Positions 34,933 to 44,200 of a DNA stretch of 64,000 nt are shown in pieces (the first letter of the stretch is position 1; each line of letters opens with the position of its first letter). The DNA is taken from the NCBI RefSeq assembly GCF_003315485.1, contig NZ_QNSE01000003.1:248001-312000 (forward strand), written 5' to 3'. Source of the DNA: Marinomonas rhizomae. GTDB taxonomy: Bacteria; Pseudomonadota; Gammaproteobacteria; Pseudomonadales; Marinomonadaceae. A model generated the notes under the pieces. The model saw only the letters and a list, made by a program, of their open reading frames with translations. It had not been told where the DNA came from and did no database searches. Both the position numbers and the translations under genes were made by a program.

Positions 34933-35688
34933 TCATGCACTCTGCAACGCTCGACCAAGCAGACTGAAATAACTATGAAAGGCTTGGCTGATACGGTGTC
35001 GCTGTTCACCTTGCGGATAAAGCCCTATTTTGGCTTCTTCAGAGTAGCGACTTCCTTTCACTAAAAAAGCGCTGTTAGGCATTGCGTCTTCTACGAAAGC
35101 TTCAAAGGCTCTTGCTGACATCTCTTCTGGTTTGGCGTAATAGACTATTTTAAGCTTTTGGTCAGCAAGGCGAGAAGCTTGAAACATGTCGCTGGGCTCG
35201 TCTCCCTTTTCATTTAACATAATGGCTTTGAAGCATTCAGCCAATAATAAGCTCAGTGGGTGAGGCTGCCTGTTACGAGACAGTTGTAATTGAGTGCTAT
35301 TAAGCCAGCATGCAGAAGCAAAATGAGAAGGCGAGACATGCTGGAACATTTTTTCACCCATGTAATGGTCGAAAGCATGAAACCATTCGTGAGCAAGGCT
35401 GCCAGCACCTGCGTTTTTCGCTAGAGACAATTGCCTAGTTGCCGGAACATAATGAGCTGCCACACCGGGTCGTCCACCCTTTCCATACTGAAGACCAAGA
35501 GTACCCCGTAAAGATATCAGCTGTTCCGGCCCTTGCAGTACAGACATTAGATCTTCTAGCGCTCGATAAAAATTAACCGCCGCGCGATCTCTTTCTTCTG
35601 GCGTTACCCAACGCCCCATCTCAATGCCACGAAAATCGAATTGCCGACGTATAATGACAAAATTAACTGGGGCTTGATAAGCAGACAT
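34933..35688 (-). CDS. CLCA_X-family protein, putative zinc metallopeptidase-like
   Basis: A 251-residue protein matching, from memory, the small CLCA_X/LPD1-like family of gammaproteobacteria. The most informative motif is HEWFHAFDHYMGEKM, a HExxH zinc site with an aspartate shortly after. N-terminal FDFRGIEMGRWVTPEERDRAAVNFYRALEDL and LSLRGTLGLQYGKGGR-like segments are conserved in LPD1 polyvalent-protein domains. The C-terminal YYAKPEEMSARAFEAFVED also fits LPD1. There is no signal peptide, so it should be cytoplasmic. Function is unknown. It converges on the diguanylate cyclase gene, 4 nt apart, which shows tight packing but no functional link. Confidence 0.65.
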   Translation of the reverse strand: MSAYQAPVNFVIIRRQFDFRGIEMGRWVTPEERDRAAVNFYRALEDLMSVLQGPEQLISLRGTLGLQYGKGGRPGVAAHYVPATRQLSLAKNAGAGSLAHEWFHAFDHYMGEKMFQHVSPSHFASACWLNSTQLQLSRNRQPHPLSLLLAECFKAIMLNEKGDEPSDMFQASRLADQKLKIVYYAKPEEMSARAFEAFVEDAMPNSAFLVKGSRYSEEAKIGLYPQGEQRHRISQAFHSYFSLLGRALQSA

Positions 35689-35734
35689 TTAGACTCGCTA
35701 ATTAACTGTAAAGACCTTAAAGTAAAGTCGTTTT

Positions 35735-36199
35735 TTAAGTGATACCAAATTGTTGGTTAAATTCAGCAATTTTCGCACGTCGCATATCCTTTAGATCCCG
35801 CAACTGGCTCTCCACTCTACTTTTTACAACCTCTATTGTACCTAGATCGGCAGTGGCAACAGCATTTTCTAATTCGCTCTCATATTGATCTAATAAAGTA
35901 TCATAATCGTCTTGGTACGCTTCTTCCACCAACGCCAAAGCTACTTGGTGCTGATAGCTAACAGCCTGTTCCGTATGTTTTTGAATGTACGCCAGTGAAT
36001 TATCAAAATACAGTTGCTTTAATGAGTCCGTTGCCGTGATGGGGCCCTTAGAGGCACCTCTCCTTTCATCCGACACGATTCTTGCAGAGGAAATTTCTGC
36101 GTCATAACCCATGCCGGTTTGTGCAAAGCTGGCAGGCACAGTATTTAAAACGAGAATTGCGGTAAGAGACTGCAGTTTTTTTAGAAAAACTTTCTTCAT
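35735..36199 (-). CDS. Uncharacterised periplasmic helical protein (154 aa)
   Basis: I do not recognise this family. MKKVFLKKLQSLTAILVLNT followed by VPASFA is a clear Sec signal, with cleavage before QTGMGYDAE. The mature 128 residues are mostly helical and charged (EEAYQDDYDTLLDQYESELENA, then VESQLRDLKDMRRAKIAEFNQQFGIT), compatible with a coiled coil. The open frame reaches 36394, but only the ATG at 36199 yields a proper signal peptide. It lies 46 nt upstream of the CLCA_X gene on the same strand, so they may be co-transcribed. Confidence 0.65.
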   Translation of the reverse strand: MKKVFLKKLQSLTAILVLNTVPASFAQTGMGYDAEISSARIVSDERRGASKGPITATDSLKQLYFDNSLAYIQKHTEQAVSYQHQVALALVEEAYQDDYDTLLDQYESELENAVATADLGTIEVVKSRVESQLRDLKDMRRAKIAEFNQQFGIT

Positions 36200-36591
36200 G
36201 ATGGTCATTCTCAACGAGTTATCTGGTAAAACTGTCTTAGAATTAACTGCATGATTAACTCTAAGACTGTTATTGATTCTATTGGGGCACCGAGGTAAGA
36301 ACAACAGCAAACATAAGGATGCACATTTTAACCTTATCTTTGTGCTTTTAAGATCACCATCTGACAGAGCATTTTTTAAAGCGCTACAAAACACTTTTAT
36401 AAATATGACACCCTCTTATGTATAGTACGATCCACTTTGTCCTTGCCTCCAACAAAGGCCGTTACGTTACGGTGCGTCATTAGTTACATCCTCCCAATAT
36501 TTAGGGGTAAAGCATTCAAGCACAAACTTTCAAAAATAAAAATTTAAACAAAAAGGATAACTACATATTTGCGCACGCCTTTATCTAGAGA
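36200..36591. other. Gene-poor stretch between the LysE and periplasmic-protein genes
   Basis: These 392 bp contain no annotated-size gene. I see one small ORF with a good ribosome-binding site (36397-36480, minus) and otherwise AT-rich DNA that probably includes the promoter and a leader of about 190 nt for the downstream periplasmic gene. No terminator hairpin is evident after the LysE gene. Confidence 0.5.
36397..36480 (-). CDS. Candidate 27-residue small ORF
   Basis: Starts at ATG 9 nt behind a perfect GGGAGG and codes MTHRNVTAFVGGKDKVDRTI plus seven residues, ending in TAA. It is basic, has no signal or membrane segment, and lies about 200 nt upstream of the periplasmic protein gene on the same strand. 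It could be a leader peptide, an independent small protein, or chance. The ribosome-binding site is the main support. Confidence 0.3.
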   Translation of the reverse strand: MTHRNVTAFVGGKDKVDRTIHKRVSYL

Positions 36592-37212
36592 TTACGGCAA
36601 CAACAATACAACAATTGAAAAACAGACAAACATCGAACCTGTAGCAGCATCTACCCACATCATATGTCGCACAAAGAAGGCTGACACATAACCACACAAC
36701 GTGCTATAGACTAAATGCACACAAAAAGTACAAAGCAACAAAATCAGAGTAAGAGTAACAGTCTGTGAAATCACGCTGCTCTCTGGATGGATAAAAGCAG
36801 GAAGTAGAGCAGTGAAAAACACTAAGGTTTTCGGATTAAAAATAGACAGAATAACACCAGTTACGAATGTTGTTTCTTTGTCGGACTTTTCAACTCTCAC
36901 CTCACCTTGAATGCTTTTAAAGATAGGCCATAAAATGCGAATACCTAAATAGCCAATATATAATCCACCAAAGTATTTAATCGCCAAAAAAGCAAACGTT
37001 GAGTGCAAAATCAAAGCACTTAAGCCGGTTACCGTTGCTATAGAAACGACGCCCATGCCAAATAAAATCCCAAACATCACTGGCAATGTTCTCCTGATGC
37101 CAAAGAACAGAGCAGAATTCAATACAGCAAGCGTGCCTGGACCCGGTGTCCCTGCCGCAATCAAACAAATTGCAATGTAATACAAAACAGTATCGCTACC
37201 AAGATCAAACAT
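36592..37212 (-). CDS. LysE-family amino-acid exporter
   Basis: A 206-residue inner-membrane protein with six predicted helices. AAGTPGPGTLAVLNSALFFG in the first helix/loop is the LysE/RhtB signature, and SIFNPKTLVFFTALLPAFI is the second conserved block. The ATG at 37212 has GGGAGG 4 nt upstream, while the longer frame adds seven residues without support. An AraC-type regulator is encoded divergently 103 bp away and is the likely controller. Substrate is probably an amino acid or homoserine-lactone-like compound, but cannot be named. Confidence 0.9.
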   Translation of the reverse strand: MFDLGSDTVLYYIAICLIAAGTPGPGTLAVLNSALFFGIRRTLPVMFGILFGMGVVSIATVTGLSALILHSTFAFLAIKYFGGLYIGYLGIRILWPIFKSIQGEVRVEKSDKETTFVTGVILSIFNPKTLVFFTALLPAFIHPESSVISQTVTLTLILLLCTFCVHLVYSTLCGYVSAFFVRHMMWVDAATGSMFVCFSIVVLLLP

Positions 37213-37315
37213 AAATCCTCCCATATAAAACAAGAATCTATTATCTATGTAGAGATATTTGCTTATAGGATAAAATTGCGTTTTTATGGCATCTCAACAA
37301 CCCAAAAGGTATTTT

Positions 37316-38140
37316 ATGGAAACGGAAATCGGATCACATTTCTTTAATCTGGATTGTTACGATGGGATTGAATGTGTTCGAGCAAACTTCAAAAATCAGC
37401 ACTTTTCAAAACATATTCACGAAGGCTACGCCATTGGCATCATTGAATATGGGGCACAAAGATTTTTCAGCGGAGGAGAAAACCACACATCTGGAGCAGG
37501 CAGCTTAGTCATTGTTAATGCGGATTCAGTTCACACTGGAGGCCCAGCTTCAGAAAATGGCTGGGGATATCGAGCCATGTACCCTACTCCGGATTTTTTC
37601 GATGACCTTCTAAGTGACTTTACATGTAAGTCAAAAAACGCACCTTATTTCCATAACCCAATTATTGATAACGAACAACTTATAAGAAAGCTCAACCTAA
37701 TATTCAGCTCTATCGCTGACAAAGCGTCAAGGCTGACCCTAGAAATCATGATTTATGATTTTTTCATACAATTAACACTCAACAGTAAGACAAATAATTC
37801 AGTCCCCCCTACGGAAAAGGCAAAGAAATCATTGCTCAATGCTAAAGAATACATTCATGCTTATGCTAGTCAGGAAATTAGCCTAGAAAACTTATCAAGA
37901 ACGGTTGGCGTGAGCAAATACCATCTCATTCGCCAATTCCAATCTTCATTTGGCATCACCCCTCACCAATATCAAATTCAATCTCGGTTACAAAAAGCAA
38001 AAAATTTACTTAAAAGTGGTAAGGAACCAAGCAGAGTTGCCTTAGATTGCGGGTTTTTCGATCAAAGCCATATGAGTCGTCATTTTAAAAAGGCACTAGG
38101 AACAACACCTCACCACTACCAAAAGAGAGTCAACCTTTAG
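37316..38140 (+). CDS. AraC-family regulator with cupin N-domain
   Basis: A 274-residue regulator. The N-terminal cupin-type ligand domain contains FSKHIHEGYAIGIIEYGAQRFFSGGE (metal/ligand histidines) and the C-terminal half is the AraC double helix-turn-helix (ISLENLSRTVGVSKYHLIRQF, then PSRVALDCGFFDQSHMSRHFKKALGTTPHHYQ). AAAGG six bases before the ATG at 37316 marks the start. The ATG at 37286 lacks one. It is divergent from the LysE exporter, a common pairing in which the regulator senses the exported amino acid. Confidence 0.9.
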   Translation: METEIGSHFFNLDCYDGIECVRANFKNQHFSKHIHEGYAIGIIEYGAQRFFSGGENHTSGAGSLVIVNADSVHTGGPASENGWGYRAMYPTPDFFDDLLSDFTCKSKNAPYFHNPIIDNEQLIRKLNLIFSSIADKASRLTLEIMIYDFFIQLTLNSKTNNSVPPTEKAKKSLLNAKEYIHAYASQEISLENLSRTVGVSKYHLIRQFQSSFGITPHQYQIQSRLQKAKNLLKSGKEPSRVALDCGFFDQSHMSRHFKKALGTTPHHYQKRVNL

Positions 38141-38154
38141 CCTAATGCTTACCT

Positions 38155-39621
38155 CTACCAATAACCTAACACTTTCCACCATAGCCCACCAACAACGCCC
38201 CATACCGCTAGATTAACGACACTCATAATAAAGCCCATGATCCACCAATCTTCCATTGAAACATAACCGGAACCAAAGATGATTGGAGATGTGCCAGTCG
38301 CATAATGAGTCAATGACATCATTAAAGAAGAAGCACCAGCAAGCAACAAGCCAAGATACAAAGGCGGTGCGCCTAACGCCAACCCTGCGGTATAAAAAGC
38401 CGCAAACATGGCGGTAATATGTGCGGTCGTACTTGCAAAGAAATAATGGACATAGAAATAAATTGTAACCAAAATAACAACAGAAATGGCCCAATCAAAA
38501 CCCAAGTGTTCAATATTGCTTTCCACTACAGTTGAAAACCATTGCACTAGTCCTAGTTTATTCAAAAAAGTAGCCATCATTACCAAAGCCGAGAACCATA
38601 CCACCGTGTCCCAAGCGGATTTCTCTTTGAGCACATCATCCCAGCTCAAAACCCCCGTTACCAATAAAACCGACAAACCTAAAAATGCTACCGCGGTTGT
38701 ATTCACTGCGTAGTTTGCACCAAACAACATTTCAGGAATGCCAGCCCAGAGAATCAATAAAAGAGCAAACACCGCCACCATAACTTTTTCACCATAAGAC
38801 ATAGGCCCCATTTCGGTGAGTCTAGACTTTGCGTAAGTTTTTGCATCTGGCGTACTTTTGGTCTCAGGAGGATAAATGGCATAAACAACCAAAGGCACAA
38901 GTGCAATACACACCAAGCCTGGCAAAAGTGCCGCTAGCGCCCATGTTCCCCAAGTAATGCTAATGTTAGCACCAGTGGCGTCAGAAATTAATTTAACAAT
39001 TAAAGGATTCGGCGCAGTGGCGGTAATGAACATGGCCGAAGTAACAGGATTGATATGGTAATTGACCAGAGCAAGATAATGGCCAATTTTACGAGAAGTT
39101 CCTTCTTCTGGCGAAGAACCAAAACTAGTCGCAATTGATTTCATAATCGGATGAATTATACCGCCTCCCCGTGCAGTATTACTCGGCGTTACTGGTGCGA
39201 TAACCAATTCTGATATAGCCAAAGCATAGCCAATACCAATGGTCTTTTTTCCAAATAAAGAAATGAAATAGTAACCGATACGATTTCCAAGCCCTGTCTT
39301 CGCCAAGCCCCGAGAGATGACAATCGCAATACCGATCAACCAAATCAGAGAATTCGAAAAGCCACTCAATGCATCTTTAATCGCGCCTGCAGGCTTATCG
39401 TTAGTGACACCGGTTACAGCCACGAGAGTAATCGCCAAAATCGCGAGCGCTCCAATGGGCATCGCCTTACCGATAATAGCCACTACAGTGCCAACAAATA
39501 AAGCCAGTAAATGCCAAGCACTTACAGATACACCATCAGGTACAGGCACAACAAACCAGATTAGGAGAGCGATAAAAATAGAAACAAGTCCCGGAATGAT
39601 CCGGGTATCAAGGGCTTTCAT
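38155..39621 (-). CDS. DASS-family dicarboxylate/sodium or anion symporter
   Basis: A 488-residue inner-membrane transporter of the divalent anion:sodium symporter (SLC13/CitT) group with 11-12 helices. Family motifs SNTARGGGIIHPI and the C-terminal ATGTSPIIFGSGYVSMEDWWIMGF, containing the second Ser-Asn/Thr-type clamp, are visible. Likely substrates are C4-dicarboxylates, tartrate or citrate, and the exact anion cannot be assigned. AAAGG marks the ATG at 39621. A 20-bp palindrome lies 57 nt upstream. Confidence 0.88.
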   Translation of the reverse strand: MKALDTRIIPGLVSIFIALLIWFVVPVPDGVSVSAWHLLALFVGTVVAIIGKAMPIGALAILAITLVAVTGVTNDKPAGAIKDALSGFSNSLIWLIGIAIVISRGLAKTGLGNRIGYYFISLFGKKTIGIGYALAISELVIAPVTPSNTARGGGIIHPIMKSIATSFGSSPEEGTSRKIGHYLALVNYHINPVTSAMFITATAPNPLIVKLISDATGANISITWGTWALAALLPGLVCIALVPLVVYAIYPPETKSTPDAKTYAKSRLTEMGPMSYGEKVMVAVFALLLILWAGIPEMLFGANYAVNTTAVAFLGLSVLLVTGVLSWDDVLKEKSAWDTVVWFSALVMMATFLNKLGLVQWFSTVVESNIEHLGFDWAISVVILVTIYFYVHYFFASTTAHITAMFAAFYTAGLALGAPPLYLGLLLAGASSLMMSLTHYATGTSPIIFGSGYVSMEDWWIMGFIMSVVNLAVWGVVGGLWWKVLGYW

Positions 39622-39677
39622 GAAATATCCTTTCACTTAAGAATAAAATCCCCTCTAGATAAGACAGGGAAATACCC

Positions 39678-39697
39678 CTACATGTTAGTACATGTAG
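39678..39697. promoter_or_regulatory. Palindrome upstream of the DASS transporter
   Basis: CTACATGT-TAGT-ACATGTAG is a perfect 8-bp inverted repeat with a 4-nt spacer, in the leader or promoter of the transporter. No T-run follows, so it is more likely an operator than a terminator. The regulator is unknown. Confidence 0.45.
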
Positions 39698-39750
39698 CAC
39701 CAGCAAAAGGTGATACACATCATGGAAGCAAGATTAACCAATAACAAGGT

Positions 39751-39780
39751 AAAAAAAGACCTGCATCAGCACGTCTTTTA
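39751..39780 (-). terminator. Terminator of rluC
   Basis: On the minus strand AAAAGAC / GTCTTTT with an inner TGC/GCA pairing, then a run of seven T. It lies 27 nt after the rluC stop. Confidence 0.7.
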
Positions 39781-39806
39781 TACAATGATCTCAAAACGAC
39801 AAATAG

Positions 39807-40778
39807 TTAAGAAAAGACTCCCGTTAATTTCTCATTCATCAAGAGTTGCCACTCCTTATCAAGCGGCGCTTCAAAAAGCATACGCTCACCATTCAACATA
39901 ATGTCTAATCGTGTTGCGTGCAGACATAAACGTTTAAAGCCAAGAGCTTTTGTCGCTTTTAAAGATTCTGCTGGTGAATATTTTTCGTCCCCCACAATCG
40001 GGTAACCCGCATATTGAGTATGAACCCGAATTTGATGTGTACGCCCTGTCACAGGCTCGCACTCAACCAAACTATAACCTTCAAACTGTCTAACCAATTT
40101 AAACCGGGTCAAACTCTCTTTTCCATCAGTGTGGACTCTGACAACCCGCTCTCCAGATTGCAGTTCATTTTTCAATAAAGGGGCATTAACTTGCAATTTT
40201 CGCTTAGGCCAGCTGCCATAAACCAATGCTAGATACGTTTTTTGTACGCCTTCTTTTTCACGCAACGCCGTATGCAACTCTTTTAGGACTGCACGCTTCT
40301 TGGCTATCATGATCAGGCCAGAAGTGTCCCTATCAAGCCGGTGAACAAGCTCAATAAATTTTTCCAATGGTCGCATTTGACGAACCACCTCAACCAAACC
40401 AAAACTCAAACCACTGCCACCATGAACCGCCAAGCCAGAAGGTTTATTAACAACGATCAACCCCTTATCTTCATAGACAATACGAGATTCTATCTCGCTT
40501 TTAAGGCGATCCGACAAGACAGGCTTATCAGATTCTGGTGCAATTACAATGGGCGCAATGCGCACAACATCTTCATTTTGTAGACGATAGTCTGGCTTAG
40601 TCCGCTTTTTATTAACACGTATTTCACCTTTCCTAAGTAAGTTATAAATCTTGCCTTTCGGAACACCCTTCAAAAAGGTAACCAAAAAATTATCGATTCG
40701 CTGACCTGTATTATTCTCGTCAATAGTGACGTAACGAACCGCGGGACGCTCTGCTGATTTTAGTTCTGAGTCCGACAT
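39807..40778 (-). CDS. rluC: 23S rRNA pseudouridine synthase RluC
   Basis: A 323-residue enzyme that isomerises U955, U2504 and U2580 of 23S rRNA (E. coli numbering). An S4-like RNA-binding domain is at the N-terminus (QRIDNFLVTFLKGVPKGKIYNLLRKGEIRVN). The catalytic domain has the aspartate motif HRLDRDTSG, followed by GRTHQIRVH. Placement divergent from rne is the same as in E. coli and supports RluC rather than RluD. The promoter region is shared with rne. Confidence 0.95.
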   Translation of the reverse strand: MSDSELKSAERPAVRYVTIDENNTGQRIDNFLVTFLKGVPKGKIYNLLRKGEIRVNKKRTKPDYRLQNEDVVRIAPIVIAPESDKPVLSDRLKSEIESRIVYEDKGLIVVNKPSGLAVHGGSGLSFGLVEVVRQMRPLEKFIELVHRLDRDTSGLIMIAKKRAVLKELHTALREKEGVQKTYLALVYGSWPKRKLQVNAPLLKNELQSGERVVRVHTDGKESLTRFKLVRQFEGYSLVECEPVTGRTHQIRVHTQYAGYPIVGDEKYSPAESLKATKALGFKRLCLHATRLDIMLNGERMLFEAPLDKEWQLLMNEKLTGVFS

Positions 40779-40803
40779 AAGCTAAGATTGGTTTCCTTTA
40801 TAA

Positions 40804-40832
40804 TTGAAGCACTTAGATTTTACTGTTATATT
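40804..40832 (+). promoter_or_regulatory. Putative rne promoter
   Basis: TTGAAG (40804-40809) and TATATT (40827-40832) with an ideal 17-bp spacer on the plus strand. A start near 40839 would give an rne leader of about 410 nt. Confidence 0.55.
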
Positions 40833-40838
40833 CACATT

Positions 40839-41246
40839 CGCAAAGGGTAAGAGGCAACAAAACACCTCGAAGATAAGATGCAAGAATTGAATGACAATTG
40901 CCGAAGCGACACTTTGGCCCCCTATCTTACCTCTGTAACAGTTAATCTTAAATAATAAACCGCATGATTCGGAAAAATCCGCTTCAGTGGAAGGAACTCT
41001 CATTAAATTGCTAGGCCACGCGTTCGCGTTGTTTCGTAAAAGCAAAAAACGAGACCGGTTAAAGAGACTATTTGGTATTGATCACGGCAGCGACCGCATA
41101 AAAGCGTTTAAGATAAATAAACGAATCGCGTACTCCTCTCGCCAGAGAACACTAAATGACTTGCTCTAATTCTGAGTCAAATTTATTAATGGTTACCTAT
41201 CACTGTTGTGGCTCTTTCGTATCCGCTAACAGAGTTCACACATATA
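40839..41246 (+). other. Long rne 5' leader
   Basis: About 400 nt without a convincing gene precede the rne ATG. In E. coli the 361-nt rne leader is folded and lets RNase E cut its own mRNA, and a similar length here suggests the same arrangement. A 60-codon GTG-start frame inside (40987-41169) has no ribosome-binding site and I do not call it. I could not reliably identify the hp2-like hairpin by eye. Confidence 0.45.
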
Positions 41247-44200
41247 ATGATTAGAATGCTTATCAATGCAACTCAACAAGAAGAGTTGCGCGTCGCCCTA
41301 GTAGACGGACAACGTCTATATGACCTAGACATTGAATCCGGTTCGCGCGAACAAAAGAAATCGAACATATACAAAGGCCGTATCACTCGCATTGAGCCGA
41401 GTTTAGAAGCGGCATTTGTTGACTTCGGCGCAGATCGCCACGGATTCCTACCTTTAAAAGAGATTTCCAAAACCTACTTTTCCAAAAAATCCAACCACGA
41501 AGGCCGAATTAACATCAAAGATGTGTTAAGTGAAGGTCAGGAAGTGATTGTTCAAGTGGACAAAGAGGAGCGCGGAAACAAAGGCGCTGCCCTAACCACG
41601 TTTGTTAGCTTAGCAGGTCGTTATTTGGTTCTGATGCCAAATAACCCACGTGCTGGTGGTATTTCTCGTCGTATCGATGGAGATGACAGATCACACCTAA
41701 AAGAAGCTATGTCAGGCCTCAACACCCCAGAAAACGGCGGGCTTATCGTTCGTACCGCTGGCGTTGGTCGCTCAACAGAAGAGTTACAATGGGATTTAGA
41801 TTACCTTGATACGCTTTGGTCTTCCATTACCAAAGCCGCATCTGAAAAACCGGCTCCTTTCTTAATTTATCAAGAAAGCAATATTGTCATCCGCGCTATT
41901 CGCGATTACCTGCGCGAAGACATTGGCGAAGTATTAATTGATGAAAAAAGCGCTTATCAAGACGCGATCAATTTTGTTATGCAGGTTATGCCGCACTTTA
42001 AATCGCGCATTAAAATGTATACCGATTCAACACCTCTGTTTAACCGTTTCCAGATCGAGACTCAGATCGAAACAGCTTTCCAACGTGAAGTTCGTTTACC
42101 TTCAGGTGGTTCTATCGTTATCGACCCTACAGAGGCGTTAGTTTCTATCGATATCAACTCAGCCCGTGCAACGAAAGGGGGGGATATCGAAGAAACAGCA
42201 CTGCAAACAAACTTAGAAGCCGCAGATGAAATTGCTCGCCAGCTACGTCTTCGTGATATTGGTGGTTTGGTTGTTATCGACTTCATCGATATGACACCAG
42301 TACGCAACCAAAAAGAAGTAGAGAGCCGCATGAAAAACGCTTTAGAAGCGGATCGTGCTCGCGTTCAACTTGGTCGTATTTCTCGCTTTGGTTTGTTAGA
42401 AATGTCACGTCAACGCTTGCGCCCTTCTCTTGGGGAAACCAGCGGCATTGTGTGCCCTCGCTGTAATGGGCAAGGGTTCATACGTGATGTAGAATCTCTA
42501 GCACTGTCCGTACTCCGCCTCATTGAAGAAGAATGCTCCAAAGAACGCACAGCGCAAATACGTGCGGTCTTACCTGTATCTGTTGCAACCTTCTTGCTTA
42601 ACGAAAAGCGCACCAATATTGCGAAGATTGAAAAACGTAACAGCGTTCATATTATTCTTGTGCCAAATCCACATATGGAAACACCGCACTTTGAAGTAGA
42701 ACGGATTCGTGATGACAGTACAGTTGTCACTCAAAACGATAACAGCTACACCTTAGTAGAAACACCAGAACAACCACCTTACGAGCCTCGTAAAGTAAAT
42801 GAAAATGTTCGCCCTCAAGCTGCTGTAACAAGCATCGCCCCTAAAGCGCCGGCTCCTGAACACACAGCTCCCGCAGCAGCTCAAAAGGCAACTAAGAGCA
42901 CACCAAATAAGCCTAGCTTGCTCAAACGCATCATGACGGCTCTATTTGGTGAAACTCAAACCAAAGCAAAACCTAAAGCAGTTAATAAAGCAAACGCTAC
43001 AACACCTTCACAAAATGATCGTGACACATCGAGTAAGCCTAACGGTAAGCGCGTAAATAGAAACAAGCGTAACGTTAAGCATCAGAATACAGATCGTGAC
43101 GATAGCAATACGACTGAAAAAAATCGTTCAACTCGTCAATCACGCCGTGAACAAGCTGAAGCAGGCACAAAAGGCAACAATCGTCGCAACAATCGTGGCA
43201 ATAAACAAGACTCTCAAGAGCCGAAAACCGAGAAGCAAGAGGCTGTCGTAAAAACAGCTCCGCGCCAACCTCAAAAAGAAGTTCCTGACGTTAAAGAACG
43301 TAAACGTGATCGCAATGATAATCGCCGTCGTAATGGCAAACTTAAAGACGAAGCATTAGAAGCTGTTAAACTACAAGAGCAAGAAGATGCAGCTCTAGTA
43401 GAAGCAACTAAAAATACTGAAGCAGAAAGCAGCGCAAACAGTGATGAACCTCAACGTCGCTCACGTCGCTCACGCCGCTCACGTCGTCCACAAAAAGAAG
43501 AAAACAGCACACAGCAAGAAAATGTTGAGTCTGAAAATGATCAAATCCAACCTACTGAAGCCGCTGCCGCAAAAACAGAAGAAGTGAAACCAACCACTTC
43601 AGAAGCTAAGCAAGCTAAAACAGAAGTTGAAGTTAAATCAAAGTCAGAAGAAGATATGGCAGCAAAGTCTATCTCTGAAGATAAGCCTGAAACGGCAGAA
43701 GCAGAGAAAGCTGTTGAAGCTGTTGAAGCTGTTGAAGCTGTTGAAGCTGTTGAAGCTGTTGAAGCTGTTGAAGCTGTTGAAGCTGTTGAAGCTGTTGAAG
43801 CTGTTGAAGGAAAAGCATCTCCGGCAGATACACAAAAAACAACGGCAGAAGCTGTTAAAGATGAGTCTCCTGAAACAAAACCGTCAAAACCTAAGATGTC
43901 TGTGAAAGCGCAAATGCGCAAGATCGAGAAAGAGACACCTGAAGTAGCTGACGAAGCAACAGAACAGGCCAAAACCGAGCCAAAGGTCACTTCAAAAGTA
44001 GAGCACACTGAAGCTAAATCAAATACAGCACCTACATCAGAAGAAGCCCCACAGGCGGAGGCCGCTCCAGCCGTAGAGCAAACTGAAGCAGCATCAGATG
44101 AAGCCCAAACAACTGCAGAAGAAGCTAATATGGCAGATGAGTCAAAATCTGAACCACAAGAAGCTCACGCCGTTATAGCAGAAGCCGCACAGAAAGAGAC

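Noticed and set aside
39710-39901. 63-residue plus-strand ORF overlapping the end of rluC
   Set aside because: It crosses the rluC terminator and coding end in antisense, with no ribosome-binding site.
40987-41169. 60-residue basic ORF in the rne leader
   Set aside because: It starts with GTG, has no ribosome-binding site and no recognisable feature. More likely part of the untranslated leader.
43541-44008. Long antisense and alternate frames within rne
   Set aside because: They stay open only because the 9-bp repeat and compositionally biased flanks contain no stops. The rne frame is clearly the coding one.
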